Notes: generated by a model from the letters alone, not told the origin. A stretch of DNA of 64,000 nt from Cytophagales bacterium WSM2-2 (GCA_015472025.1 BNHL01000001.1:3956001-4020000); one strand, 5' to 3'. Positions 52,920 to 61,630 are shown, counted from the first letter of the stretch. Program-made: numbers and translations.

Positions 52920-53432
52920 ATGAGTCAATTTCCTCGAATGCATGTTAGCTTATATGTGAGCGACATCAAGAAATCAGTTGATTTTTATTCCAGGTTTTTC
53001 CGACAACCACCTGTAAAAGTACGCCCCGCATATGCGAAGTATGTTTTAGAGAATCCTTCCCTGATAATCTCCTTTGTTGAAAACAAAGAGCGCGTTCAGT
53101 CGAATTTTGGCCATCTGGGCTTCCAGGTAGAAACGCCTGAAGAATTGAACTCAAGGCTTTTAGAAGCTAAAGCAGAGGACCTTGTACAACGTGAAGAAAT
53201 TGGAACGAATTGCTGCTATGCAAAACAGGACAAATTCTGGGTCAATGACCCGGACAATGTTCAATGGGAAGTGTATTACTTTCACGCGGATGCAGAGTTT
53301 AATGACCCACACTACGAATTGAAAGAAGCATCTGCCTGCTGTACCGTTTCATCAGCGGAAGTGAAATCGGGTTGTGGTTGCAATGCAGATGTTACAGAAG
53401 AACTATCAACTCGAAAGGTTGCATGCTGCTAG
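52920..53432 (+). CDS. arsI: ArsI/CadI-family glyoxalase-fold protein with extra Cys-rich tail
   Basis: A 170-residue VOC-fold protein. The predicted ferrous ligands H8, H65 (NFGHLGFQV) and E117 (VQWEVYYF) and the vicinal Cys pair C98-C99 (TNCCYAKQDKFWV) match the ArsI C-As lyase, which demethylates trivalent organoarsenicals; the related CadI group is metal-induced. A C-terminal extension (about 136-170) adds Cys at 140, 141, 152, 154, 169 and 170, probably binding metal. It is 16 nt after arsR. Confidence 0.88.
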   Translation: MSQFPRMHVSLYVSDIKKSVDFYSRFFRQPPVKVRPAYAKYVLENPSLIISFVENKERVQSNFGHLGFQVETPEELNSRLLEAKAEDLVQREEIGTNCCYAKQDKFWVNDPDNVQWEVYYFHADAEFNDPHYELKEASACCTVSSAEVKSGCGCNADVTEELSTRKVACC

Positions 53433-53434
53433 CG

Positions 53435-53923
53435 ATGAAAATACACCCACTCCTTGAACAACATTACAAGGCGGTGGCCGATATTTATACCGAAGGCATA
53501 AATACAGGTAATGCTACATTTGAAACTGGTGCTGTCGATTGGAGTACATGGGACAAAAACCATTTGTCACACAGCCGATTGATAGCCCAGGAAGAAGATA
53601 AGGTCATTGGTTGGGCTGCAATTTCTCCGGTAAGCGGCAGGTGTGTTTATGGTGGAGTCGCAGAAGTAAGTGTTTATGTGAGGCAAGATCACCGGGGCAA
53701 AGGAGTGGGCAAAGCACTGTTGTTGGAACTGATTCGTCAAAGCGAAGCCAACGGAATCTGGACACTTCAGTCGGGAATATTTCCCGAAAACGCGTCAAGC
53801 ATAAAAATTCATGAGCAATGCGGGTTTCGCATTGTAGGCTACCGGGAGAAGGTGGGAAAAATGAATGGCATCTGGAGAAACACTGTTTTACTTGAAAAAC
53901 GAAGTGCGGTAGCAGGCATTTGA
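53435..53923 (+). CDS. arsN: GNAT acetyltransferase, ArsN-like
   Basis: A 162-residue acetyltransferase; ATG 53435 is 2 nt after the stop of the ArsI-like gene. The GNAT acetyl-CoA loop is VRQDHRGKGVGKALLLELI; FETGAVDW and GWAAISPVSGR identify the phosphinothricin/methionine-sulfoximine acetyltransferase group. In arsenic clusters ArsN1-type enzymes acetylate arsinothricin, so that is the favoured role, but general amino-acid analogue acetylation cannot be excluded. Confidence 0.88.
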   Translation: MKIHPLLEQHYKAVADIYTEGINTGNATFETGAVDWSTWDKNHLSHSRLIAQEEDKVIGWAAISPVSGRCVYGGVAEVSVYVRQDHRGKGVGKALLLELIRQSEANGIWTLQSGIFPENASSIKIHEQCGFRIVGYREKVGKMNGIWRNTVLLEKRSAVAGI

Positions 53924-53937
53924 AACACATAAGCGAC

Positions 53938-54363
53938 ATGAAGAGAATACTTGTATTATGCACGGGCAACAGTTGTCGGAGCCAATTAGCCGAAGGATAC
54001 CTGCGACACTTTGCCGGTGATAAAGCTGAAATTTACAGTGCAGGAATTGAAACGCATGGCGTAAACCCACGGGCTATCGAAACGATGAAGGAAGATGGAA
54101 TTGATATATCCGGACACACATCAAACAATATTGACGAATATCGTGACAAGGATTTTGATTTTGTAATTACTGTCTGTGATAATGCCCGGGAACGGTGCCC
54201 TGTCTTCCCGACAAAAGCCAAACAATTTCATCATGACTTCCCTGATCCCGCAAAGGCTAAGGGAACAGACGAAGAGATCAAATCACAATTCAGGAAAGTT
54301 AGGATGATGATAAGACAGTATTGCAGCGATTTTGTTCGACAAAACATTGATAGTTCTGTTTAG
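53938..54363 (+). CDS. arsC: Thioredoxin-coupled arsenate reductase ArsC
   Basis: A 141-residue low-molecular-weight phosphatase-fold enzyme (ATG 53938; a TTG at 53920 is less likely). The P-loop C8-TGNSC-R14 and the redox relay Cys C80 and C87 (ITVCDNARERCPVFP), with the catalytic Asp in HHDFPDPAKA, match the thioredoxin-type ArsC that reduces arsenate to arsenite. It closes the ars cluster. No ACR3 or ArsB efflux gene follows within the window. Confidence 0.93.
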   Translation: MKRILVLCTGNSCRSQLAEGYLRHFAGDKAEIYSAGIETHGVNPRAIETMKEDGIDISGHTSNNIDEYRDKDFDFVITVCDNARERCPVFPTKAKQFHHDFPDPAKAKGTDEEIKSQFRKVRMMIRQYCSDFVRQNIDSSV

Positions 54364-54380
54364 AAAGAACCAGGTACTTT

Positions 54381-54599
54381 ATGAGATTCTTCATATCCTC
54401 AACGATCTCCTTATGTCTATTTCTTTCATGCGATGGCAAAAGGGATAAGAAAGATAATAATAGAATGGAGGCAACGTCCTCATTGACACAAAACACATCT
54501 GTTATTTATAATTCGACAGATGGAGGGAAGAGCTGGACGCCTTATAGCAATGGAATTCCCGAGAACGCTACCATATTCAACGGCTTTCATGACTCTTGA
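54381..54599 (+). pseudogene. Truncated BNR-repeat lipoprotein remnant
   Basis: A 72-residue frame with lipoprotein signal (SLCLFLSC) and one exo-alpha-sialidase-like motif (NSTDGGKSWTPYSNGIP), then an early stop. Full-length relatives have many such repeats. Another frame just after (from 54589) continues with a short peptide (SGLIAGIGLRKR) and may be the broken end. It is 17 nt after arsC. A deliberately short lipoprotein is the alternative. Confidence 0.5.
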
Positions 54600-54657
54600 A
54601 AATACAAGAAGTGGATTGATTGCTGGAATCGGACTGAGAAAGAGATAGATATAGAGA

Positions 54658-55107
54658 TTATTTTCTCATGACAAAGTAGACGCCTATAATCATCAGGATG
54701 ATACCCGCCAGCCGACCAAGATCAATAGAGCGGACTTGTACACTAAACAAACCGAAGTGATCGATTGCAACAGCACAGAGGATTTGCCCGGTGACAATCA
54801 AGCCAATGGCAGTCCCCACGCCAATGCGCGGAACCAGAATCGTGATCATGACTACGTAAGTGGCCACTATTATTCCTCCCAGGTAACCATACACCGGAGC
54901 TGATGAAAGTTGCTGTAAGGTTGGCCAGTTTACTCTCATGGTCACGGCTAAGACGGCCATTGCGGCAAGCCCGACAACGAAAACCATAAGGCCTGTAACT
55001 AATGGGTTACCGGTACTTTTACTGAATGCTGCGTTGGTTGATGCCTGGATAGGAATAAGTGCACCCGTAAGCAAAGCAAGTGTGAGATAGATCATTGTAT
55101 TCTTCAT
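54658..55107 (-). CDS. YdcZ-type (DUF606) DMT-family transporter
   Basis: A 149-residue inner-membrane protein with five hydrophobic segments and the family's opening ALLTGALIPIQASTNAAFSK and central GYLGGIIVATYVVMI. This is the half-size EamA/DMT relative (PF04657), which probably works as a dimer. It lies 30 nt downstream of the PLP decarboxylase on the same strand, so export of that enzyme's product is a possibility. Confidence 0.9.
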   Translation of the reverse strand: MKNTMIYLTLALLTGALIPIQASTNAAFSKSTGNPLVTGLMVFVVGLAAMAVLAVTMRVNWPTLQQLSSAPVYGYLGGIIVATYVVMITILVPRIGVGTAIGLIVTGQILCAVAIDHFGLFSVQVRSIDLGRLAGIILMIIGVYFVMRK

Positions 55108-55137
55108 CGCTTTTTTATTGAATATGTAAATCGGATA

Positions 55138-56523
55138 CTAAAGTCGATCTTTTGCTACCACAAACGATTTTACACTAAGCGAAATATCTTCTGGGGTTGT
55201 TGCCCAGGAGCAAACGCTTAGACGAATTACTTTTTTGCCATGCCAGGAAGAACCACCACACCAGCATACACGTTGTTCTTGTACGTCCTTCAAAATCTCC
55301 ATAGTGGCTTCGTCATTCTTATAGTATACTAATACCTGGTTAAATACAACTTCGTTGAGGATTTCAAAACCATGAGTTTTGAGTTCGTCAGCAAACTGCC
55401 TGGCCCGTTGACATAACCCAACAAGCATTTCATCAATACCTGCTTTGCCCAAATATTTCATAACGGCCCAAAGTTCAATCACACGCGCGCGTCTCGACAT
55501 TTCCGGTGTATAGAACATTCCATCGCGTTCGTCACCCAATACGATATAACTGCCACTCATGTGAAGAGCTGATACCAGTGCCTCACCATCGGCACAAAGA
55601 ATGATACCACAATCGTAAGGAGTGTTGAGTGCCTTGTGCCCATCGACAGACCAGGAGCTTGCAAGCTCCATTCCTTTAGTCAGATGTTTTAATGAAGCGA
55701 CAGCGCTTGCCCACAGCCCGAAGGCTCCATCGACATGGACCCAGGCATTCGCTTTATTTGCCATAACACAAATCCTTTCAAAATCTTCAAAGCATCCGGA
55801 GTTTACATTGCCTGCCTGCAGAATGAGGATAGTCTTGTCATCGAGTGCGGGAATCTTTTCAGGTATAATTCTTCCCTGGTCATCCACGTCTATCATTTCA
55901 ATGTTTTCTCTTCCAAGGCCGATCAATGCAATCGCTTTCAAAACCGTGGAGTGTGTTTGTACACTAGTAACTACGCGAATTGGAGGTGCATTCATCAATC
56001 CTTTTTCACCCACGTCCCAGTTTTGCCGTTTCAATATTCTATAGCGTGCCGCCACCAGCCCACAAAAAATGGCCGAGAACGAGCCACTGACAAATCCTGC
56101 TACAGTTGAAGCCGGAAGCCCGAGTAACTCTCGAAGCCAGCGTTCAACTACCACTTCTAGCTTTGAAGCAATCGGAGAGATCACTTGCATCGCTGCATTC
56201 TGATCCCAAAAGTCGGCCATCCATTTGGCAGCTAAGCCTGCGGGAACTGCTCCTCCGTTAACAAAGCCGTAATATCTACCTCCGAGGATAGTTGTTGTTG
56301 CCGGTGCACCGTATTTCTCCAATTGCCTAATAACATCGCTTGCTTTGGACGGTTTAACAGGCAGATCTTCCTCGAAATTCTTCAAATCTCTAAGCGCGTC
56401 AGCAGTAGGATAGACGTTCCGCGCCCTTACACCTTCCTGGTACTTGTAAGCAAATTGTTTAGCCAGTTCAAATATCTCCTTCGATTCGAGTTCTTTGAAC
56501 ATTTCATTTTGAATGCCTGACAT
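55138..56523 (-). CDS. PLP-dependent group II amino-acid decarboxylase-like enzyme
   Basis: A 461-residue cytoplasmic enzyme of the pyridoxal-dependent decarboxylase family (PF00282). Visible elements are GAPATTTILGGRYYGFVNGG, the substrate/PLP region AGFVSGSFSA, the DGAFG Asp (WVHVDGAFGLWA) and the Schiff-base Lys in SWSVDGHKALNTPYDCG. Relatives decarboxylate glutamate, aromatic amino acids or diaminobutyrate; this one is not classified further. The YdcZ-type transporter follows 30 nt later. Confidence 0.92.
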   Translation of the reverse strand: MSGIQNEMFKELESKEIFELAKQFAYKYQEGVRARNVYPTADALRDLKNFEEDLPVKPSKASDVIRQLEKYGAPATTTILGGRYYGFVNGGAVPAGLAAKWMADFWDQNAAMQVISPIASKLEVVVERWLRELLGLPASTVAGFVSGSFSAIFCGLVAARYRILKRQNWDVGEKGLMNAPPIRVVTSVQTHSTVLKAIALIGLGRENIEMIDVDDQGRIIPEKIPALDDKTILILQAGNVNSGCFEDFERICVMANKANAWVHVDGAFGLWASAVASLKHLTKGMELASSWSVDGHKALNTPYDCGIILCADGEALVSALHMSGSYIVLGDERDGMFYTPEMSRRARVIELWAVMKYLGKAGIDEMLVGLCQRARQFADELKTHGFEILNEVVFNQVLVYYKNDEATMEILKDVQEQRVCWCGGSSWHGKKVIRLSVCSWATTPEDISLSVKSFVVAKDRL

Positions 56524-56801
56524 GATTATGAATAAGATTTGAATTTAACACTGGGGATTTGATTTATTGTTGCCAACGAATAAGGTTTACATAACACAAT
56601 TATTCAATGACATTGTAATCGAACAACAAGTTAGCTGGCTAAGTTTTTTTGCTTTGATAATATTTGTTGCAATTGATCGCATTTTTGAACCATTGGTAAT
56701 AGTGTCCTTAACACAAGCACACAATTCATACCTGAGCACTGAAACGTTGCTCAATCGTTGTTTGAATTTATTATGTCATCTTTGATAAAGAATACTTTCC
56801 C

Positions 56802-57263
56802 ATGAATAAATTGATTTTACTGGTCTTCGGAGTCTTTTCGGCTACTGGACTACAGGCGCAAGAAACAGCCTCTTTCAATTTGACACTAAACCACGCAGCG
56901 ATTTCAGTTAAAGATGTAAATCAGTCTGCCGAATTTTACAGAGATGTTTTAAAATTTCAAGAGATAACAAACAGAACAAAGAAAGAAGGTATAAGATGGT
57001 TTTCGCTTGGCGAAGGAAAGGAGCTGCACCTCATTTCAACAGTGAAAGAAAATGTATCGCTAAACAAGGCTGTTCATCTGGCGTTTACAACAACCAACTT
57101 CGATACTTTTGTCAAGACGATTGAGAAAAAGAACATCGTCTATTTCGACTGGGAAGGCGCCAGGAATAAAGTAAGCGTACGGGCTGATGGTATCAGGCAA
57201 ATCTTTTTTCAGGACCCGGATGGCTATTGGATTGAAGTAAACAGCGTGGCACAGCAGAAGTGA
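56802..57263 (+). CDS. Secreted VOC (glyoxalase-fold) protein
   Basis: A 153-residue protein with a signal peptide (VFGVFSATGLQAQ), unusual for this mostly cytoplasmic fold. VOC features are LNHAAISVKDVNQSAEFYRD, GKELHLIS and the C-terminal FFQDPDGYWIEVN with metal-ligand positions His and Glu. The substrate is unknown. The next gene starts 17 nt downstream, so they may be co-transcribed. Confidence 0.9.
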   Translation: MNKLILLVFGVFSATGLQAQETASFNLTLNHAAISVKDVNQSAEFYRDVLKFQEITNRTKKEGIRWFSLGEGKELHLISTVKENVSLNKAVHLAFTTTNFDTFVKTIEKKNIVYFDWEGARNKVSVRADGIRQIFFQDPDGYWIEVNSVAQQK

Positions 57264-57280
57264 TTGGGTCAAATGTGTTT

Positions 57281-57679
57281 ATGAAAACATTAATTCCAGT
57301 ATTGCTGATAGTCATTTCGAAGGGAGTAGTCGGACAAATTCCTGGTAAGGAGTATACAAAGTGGGTCAGGAAGGCTGAAATTTTTTACCATAGGCATGAC
57401 TATAAGGGTTCAGCGCTGGCCTATTCACTGGCATTCAAAACATTTGGCTGGAGAGGTTATGAAATGGACCGTTACAATGCTGCTTGCTCCTGGGCATTGG
57501 CCTCAGTTCCTGACAGTGCGTTTGCGAACTTGCAAAGAATTGCAAACAAAACAAGCTACTCCAATGTCGATGAGATTACCAATGACAAAGACTTCGCCGG
57601 CATTCATGGTGATCCCCGCTGGATGCCGTTGATTGATAAGATCAGGAAGAATAAAGAAAAGGAAGGAGAGAAAAAGTGA
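57281..57679 (+). CDS. Secreted TPR end-of-group domain protein
   Basis: A 132-residue protein with ATG 57281 and a short signal peptide (ending GVVGQ). The rest is a single TPR-like unit with the end-of-group pattern: KGSALAYSLAF, DRYNAACSWALASVPDSAFANL, and a final DKDFAGIHGDPRWMPLIDKI. Family members are scaffolds or appear at the end of peptidases and hydrolases. It is separated from the VOC gene by only 17 nt. Confidence 0.85.
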   Translation: MKTLIPVLLIVISKGVVGQIPGKEYTKWVRKAEIFYHRHDYKGSALAYSLAFKTFGWRGYEMDRYNAACSWALASVPDSAFANLQRIANKTSYSNVDEITNDKDFAGIHGDPRWMPLIDKIRKNKEKEGEKK

Positions 57680-57694
57680 ACCTGGTTTGAAGTA

Positions 57695-58555
57695 CTAAAG
57701 GTAGGACTTGAGCAGGTTGCTTCGCATGTTGTTTCGCAGTTTACGGGTAGCCTTTTCTTTGATCTGACGTACTCGCTCACGAGTGAGTGCAAACTTGCTG
57801 CCGATTTCTTCTAATGTCATCGCGTCTGACCCGTTCAGCCCAAAGTAGCAAATCATAATCTCTGATTCCCGGTGGGTAAGTGTTGCGAGTGAACGAGCGA
57901 TTTCCTTTTTGAGGGAACCATTCATTAAGTTCTGATCCGGTGTTTCCTGGCTATTGTCAGCAAGGGTATCGAGCAGTGAATTGTCTTCACCTTGTACAAA
58001 AGGAGCATCAACAGATATAGACCGCGAAGCCAAAAGTTTATTGTCTTCTATTTCACTGGCGCTCATTTCCAAAACACCGGCCAATTCTTCTGCAGAAGGC
58101 TCTCGTTCAAATTTCTGCTCGAGTGCAGCAGAAGCTTTTGCTATTTTGCTTAGAGAAGATACGCGATTGAGCGGCAACCGAACCAGGCGTGATTGCTCGG
58201 CCAACGCCTGCATGATAGCCTGGCGTATCCACCACACGGCATACGAGATAAATTTGAAGCCACGGGTTTCGTCAAAACGGGAAGCCGCTCTGATGAGCCC
58301 TACATTTCCTTCATTGATAAGATCTCCCAGCGTCATTCCGTGATTTTGATATTGCTTGGCAACCGAAACCACGAATCGCAGATTGGCCTTTGCTAATTTT
58401 TGCAAAGCAATTTCATCACCTTCCCTTATTCTCCTGGCTAATTCCACTTCTTGTTCCGCTGTGATAAGCTCCACCTTGGCGATTTCCGTCAGGTATTTAT
58501 CAAGCGATTGACTTTCACGATTAGTTATTTGCTTACTGATCTTAAGCTGCCTCAT
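57695..58555 (-). CDS. rpoD: Primary-type RNA polymerase sigma factor (RpoD/SigA family)
   Basis: A 286-residue sigma-70 factor, the compact type of Bacteroidota lacking the long region 1.1. ATG 58555 gives [22 protein letters not shown]; a second ATG two codons upstream is possible. Region 2 has [20 protein letters not shown] and [15 protein letters not shown]; region 4 has [17 protein letters not shown] and [19 protein letters not shown]. It directs housekeeping promoters with TTTG/TAnnTTTG elements. Confidence 0.95.
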   Translation of the reverse strand: MRQLKISKQITNRESQSLDKYLTEIAKVELITAEQEVELARRIREGDEIALQKLAKANLRFVVSVAKQYQNHGMTLGDLINEGNVGLIRAASRFDETRGFKFISYAVWWIRQAIMQALAEQSRLVRLPLNRVSSLSKIAKASAALEQKFEREPSAEELAGVLEMSASEIEDNKLLASRSISVDAPFVQGEDNSLLDTLADNSQETPDQNLMNGSLKKEIARSLATLTHRESEIMICYFGLNGSDAMTLEEIGSKFALTRERVRQIKEKATRKLRNNMRSNLLKSYL

Positions 58556-58570
58556 ACTCATAGCCGGGGT

Positions 58571-59617
58571 TTATAAAGTCGTACCCATTTTGCGGAGGTA
58601 CGAGATATGAGAAATGATGGCATCAAACATGGAAGCGTACTCGTTGTAGGTCACATTGAATTCTTTGCATGTCTCTTTAACCAGCTTGCTTATTTGCGGA
58701 TAATGAATGTGGCTGATCTTTGGAAAGAGATGGTGTTCAATCTGAAAGTTGAGTCCGCCCAGCAGCCAACAGATGACCTTATTGGTGGTGGCGAAGTTTG
58801 AAGTGGTACTGACCTGGTGCACGGCCCAATCTTTTACAATCTTTTTTTCAGAGGGAAATTCTGTCACCTCTACTACGTGGGCGAGTTGAAAAACAATACT
58901 GATGAAGAGGCCAGTTACAAAGGTAATCATGAAGAATCCGATCATCGTATTTAGCCATCCTGTAAAAATTACGGGGATGACCAGGAATACGGTAACATAG
59001 ACAATCTTCGTAAGCCAGAAAACAAAGTGCTCCTTTAGTGACATTGACATCGGCTTCATATGCAAAGCGATTCTGTTGCGAAAGTATTTGACGAAGTCTT
59101 CATAGAAAACCCAGGCGAGATACGAGATGCCGTAAAGCAGGCCCCCGTAAATGTGCTGGTACCGATGAATACCTGTCAAAGGCTGGTTGGGATGAAGGCG
59201 CATAAATGGCTGTACGTCAATATCCGAATCAATGCCTGCAATGTTTGTGAAAGTGTGGTGATTGATATTGTGCTTGACTTTCCAGAAATAGATATTCCCA
59301 CCCAATGCATTCAAACTATAACCAGCCAGCGAGTTTAGCCACTGATATTTGGAGAAACTCTGATGCCCGCCTTCATGCATGACATTGAAGCCAAGAACTG
59401 CAAGATTAATACCCAGCAGGAGGCATAAGAAAATAGAAACCCACCACGGTGGTGAGAGAAAAACCAAAGCGATGTAGGTCGATAGCGCTGTCGAAATCTG
59501 GAATGCGCTTTTCAAATAAAGCCTGCGCTCTCCGGTTTGAGAAAGACGGTTTTCAAGAAAATAGTAGTCAACTTTTTCTTTAAGTGCACTAAAAAAAGAC
59601 ACATTTTCATTGACCAC
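58571..59617 (-). CDS. Membrane fatty acid desaturase (acyl-CoA/front-end type)
   Basis: A 348-residue membrane protein. It has the three His boxes for the di-iron centre: HEGGHQ, HNINHH and a Gln-type third box QIEHHLFP, which is typical of delta-5/6 front-end-like desaturases, although no cytochrome b5 domain is present. The start is a GTG at 59617; no in-frame ATG is available. It lies 16 nt before the sigma factor gene on the same strand, so the two may share a transcript. It probably adjusts membrane fluidity, fitting the neighbouring cold-shock genes. Confidence 0.93.
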   Translation of the reverse strand: MVNENVSFFSALKEKVDYYFLENRLSQTGERRLYLKSAFQISTALSTYIALVFLSPPWWVSIFLCLLLGINLAVLGFNVMHEGGHQSFSKYQWLNSLAGYSLNALGGNIYFWKVKHNINHHTFTNIAGIDSDIDVQPFMRLHPNQPLTGIHRYQHIYGGLLYGISYLAWVFYEDFVKYFRNRIALHMKPMSMSLKEHFVFWLTKIVYVTVFLVIPVIFTGWLNTMIGFFMITFVTGLFISIVFQLAHVVEVTEFPSEKKIVKDWAVHQVSTTSNFATTNKVICWLLGGLNFQIEHHLFPKISHIHYPQISKLVKETCKEFNVTYNEYASMFDAIISHISYLRKMGTTL

Positions 59618-59641
59618 TATTTCCTGGATTTAAGTTTTTGA

Positions 59642-59836
59642 TTACTTGATCACCTGCACGCGTACCGCGTTGATGCCTTTACGGCCACGTTCAGTTTCAA
59701 ACTGAACACGATCGTTGTCCTTTATTTTGCTCGACAAGCCAGACTCGTGAACAAAAACGTCTGCAGTTCCGTCATCAGGTGTGATGAATCCAAATCCTTT
59801 TGTGGAGTTAAAGAATTTTACCTTTCCTTCTTTCAT
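59642..59836 (-). CDS. cspA: Cold-shock domain protein
   Basis: A 64-residue OB-fold nucleic-acid-binding protein with RNP1 KGFGFIT and RNP2 DVFVHES. It is close to CspA-type RNA chaperones. It lies 24 nt upstream of the desaturase gene and 31 nt downstream of the small basic protein gene, on the same strand. Confidence 0.95.
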   Translation of the reverse strand: MKEGKVKFFNSTKGFGFITPDDGTADVFVHESGLSSKIKDNDRVQFETERGRKGINAVRVQVIK

Positions 59837-59867
59837 AAATAATTAATTATTGAGTTGTAAAAAAATG

Positions 59868-60068
59868 TTATTCAAGTTCTGTTTTTTTCTTCAGGGGTGG
59901 GGTAGAAGTAATGTTACCGTTCTCATCCACATAAGCCATCATATTTTCCAGGTCACCACCCGGAGAGTTCTTTTTACGCTCCAGCTTCTTTTCCATTTTC
60001 TCCTTCTGTTTCTTCTTTCGATTTTGCTCTTTTTGCTTTTTGATAAAAGCGTTATTCGACTTTGCCAT
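59868..60068 (-). CDS. Small Lys-rich protein of cold-shock cluster
   Basis: A 66-residue protein from ATG 60068 (MAKSNNAFIKKQKEQNRKKK). It is extremely basic through about residue 40, then has an acidic segment SPGGDLENMMAYVDENGNIT. I recall this pattern as a conserved small protein found beside cold-shock genes in Bacteroidota; it is probably an RNA-binding factor. A longer frame from 60158 would overlap the helicase gene and is rejected. It lies between the helicase and cold-shock genes. Confidence 0.78.
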   Translation of the reverse strand: MAKSNNAFIKKQKEQNRKKKQKEKMEKKLERKKNSPGGDLENMMAYVDENGNITSTPPLKKKTELE

Positions 60069-60081
60069 TGGACTCCGTGGT

Positions 60082-61296
60082 TTAGTTGATAAACGTAAAT
60101 GCTTTTCCGCCTTTCCCAGCTCTTCCGGTACGACCGATACGATGGATATAGCTATCAAAATCGCGAGGCTGCTGGTAGTTGATTACGTGGGTGACCTCCG
60201 AGATGTCAAGTCCGCGAGCGGCTACATCCGTAGCGATCAATACCTGGATTCGTCCTGATTTGAAATCATTAAGTGCTTTTAGTCTGTAGTTTTGAGATTT
60301 ATTCCCGTGAATCTCGTCAACCTTGATTCCGGATTGGTGCAATGACTTTCGCACGTTGCTTACACCACGCTTGGTTTCCGCAAATACGATTACTTTCTGA
60401 AAAGACCGGTCACGAACCATTTTCAGGAGAACTTCCATCTTGTTTTCACCTGCTCCTACACGAACAACTTCCTGATCAATATGGTCCCCAGTTACTTTGC
60501 CATTGCTTACGTGTACTTCAACAGGCTGGCGGAGAAGTTCGTCAATCAGTTTGCGTTGACTCTTTTCTTCCGTTGCTGAGAATAGAATGGTTTGTTTACG
60601 ACCACTCATTCCTTTTACGATAAATTGAATATCGCGCGCGAACCCCATATCTAACAAGCGATCAAACTCATCTAATATAAGTGTGTTGAAATTGGTCAGA
60701 CGCAAAGCCCCTTGACGAGCCAGGTCAGTCAACCGACCGGGAGTGCCAATGACGATGTGCACAGGCCTACGTAACAGGCCAATGTCTTTGCCAACACTGG
60801 TGCCGCCAATAAAGCAGGCACTAAACATGGAAAGACCTTTAACTATACTTTTGAACTCCTGCTCTACCTGAACAGCAAGTTCACGTGTCGGTACTACTAT
60901 TAATACCTGGAATGCAGGCTTTGAATTAATCAATCTATGGATAACAGGAATTAAAAATGCTCCTGTTTTTCCTGTACCTGTCTGGGCAATTCCCATCAGG
61001 TCTTTTCCGCTTAAAATCGACTCCAGTGTTTTATCTTGTATCTCTGTTGGGCTTAAGTATCCTTTGCTTAAAAGATTATTTTTGATGCGTTCATCCACGG
61101 GCAAATCCTGAATAGCTCTAGGGGATTCATAACGATTTTCTGTTACGGGGATTGCTTTTTTTACGAATAAACGCGGGTCTATGGTGCTAACTTGTTGATT
61201 CCCTTTTCCTCTTCCTCTTGGGGGTTGTGATTGGTTGGGTCTTTGCCGGTAATTACCTTCTCTTCTTTTCTTGTTGTTCTGTTTTACTAAATTCAT
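60082..61296 (-). CDS. DEAD-box RNA helicase (DEFD variant)
   Basis: A 404-residue helicase; ATG 61296 is preferred to one 54 nt upstream. Motifs: AQTGTGKT (I), PTRELA (Ia), GTPGR (Ib), DEFD in LILDEFDRLLDMGF (II; a DEFD rather than DEAD sequence), SAT (III), ATDVAARGLDI (V) and HRIGRTGR (VI). A basic N-terminus (about 1-50) may help RNA binding. It leads a minus-strand group with the small basic protein, cold-shock protein and desaturase, suggesting a cold-adaptation unit. Confidence 0.95.
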   Translation of the reverse strand: MNLVKQNNKKRREGNYRQRPNQSQPPRGRGKGNQQVSTIDPRLFVKKAIPVTENRYESPRAIQDLPVDERIKNNLLSKGYLSPTEIQDKTLESILSGKDLMGIAQTGTGKTGAFLIPVIHRLINSKPAFQVLIVVPTRELAVQVEQEFKSIVKGLSMFSACFIGGTSVGKDIGLLRRPVHIVIGTPGRLTDLARQGALRLTNFNTLILDEFDRLLDMGFARDIQFIVKGMSGRKQTILFSATEEKSQRKLIDELLRQPVEVHVSNGKVTGDHIDQEVVRVGAGENKMEVLLKMVRDRSFQKVIVFAETKRGVSNVRKSLHQSGIKVDEIHGNKSQNYRLKALNDFKSGRIQVLIATDVAARGLDISEVTHVINYQQPRDFDSYIHRIGRTGRAGKGGKAFTFIN

Positions 61297-61630
61297 TTCT
61301 TGTTTAATTATTATAATGTCAAGCACGCAACTCACCCGAGTTTTCGTCACCTTATATCCAGAATTAAAGGAACGACAACGGCAATCCGTGCCCGTGATTT
61401 TCAGCTAAAATTATTGGGAGTAGAAAGGGCTCTCAGAGGGAGACGGGACTTGCTATTGCGGAATGATTCTGCTAAAAACGTCTGCAAGGTACGATTCTTT
61501 GAGGTGATAACCTAATTAGCCAGGTCATCACCGGAAGTAATGGGATAAGAAACGGGATTGACCTCAGGCTTTCTGTGACAGCCGGCTGCCGACTTTTTAA
61601 TTAGTTTTGGATAAGAATAAGGGCATAACC
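61297..61630. other. Divergent intergenic region, 334 bp
   Basis: Lies between the helicase gene (minus) and the LuxR-type gene (plus). A perfect 10-bp palindrome CAGCCGGCTG is at 61579-61588. Cold-shock helicase genes often have long leaders, but no conserved structure can be assigned here. No coding feature is supported. Confidence 0.4.

Noticed and set aside
56567-56785. 72-codon hydrophobic open frame before the VOC gene
   Set aside because: It lacks an ATG start, is AT-rich and lies in a normal promoter gap; coding potential is not convincing.
60069-60158. Longer form of the small basic protein
   Set aside because: It overlaps the end of the helicase gene and adds sequence unlike the conserved start MAKS.
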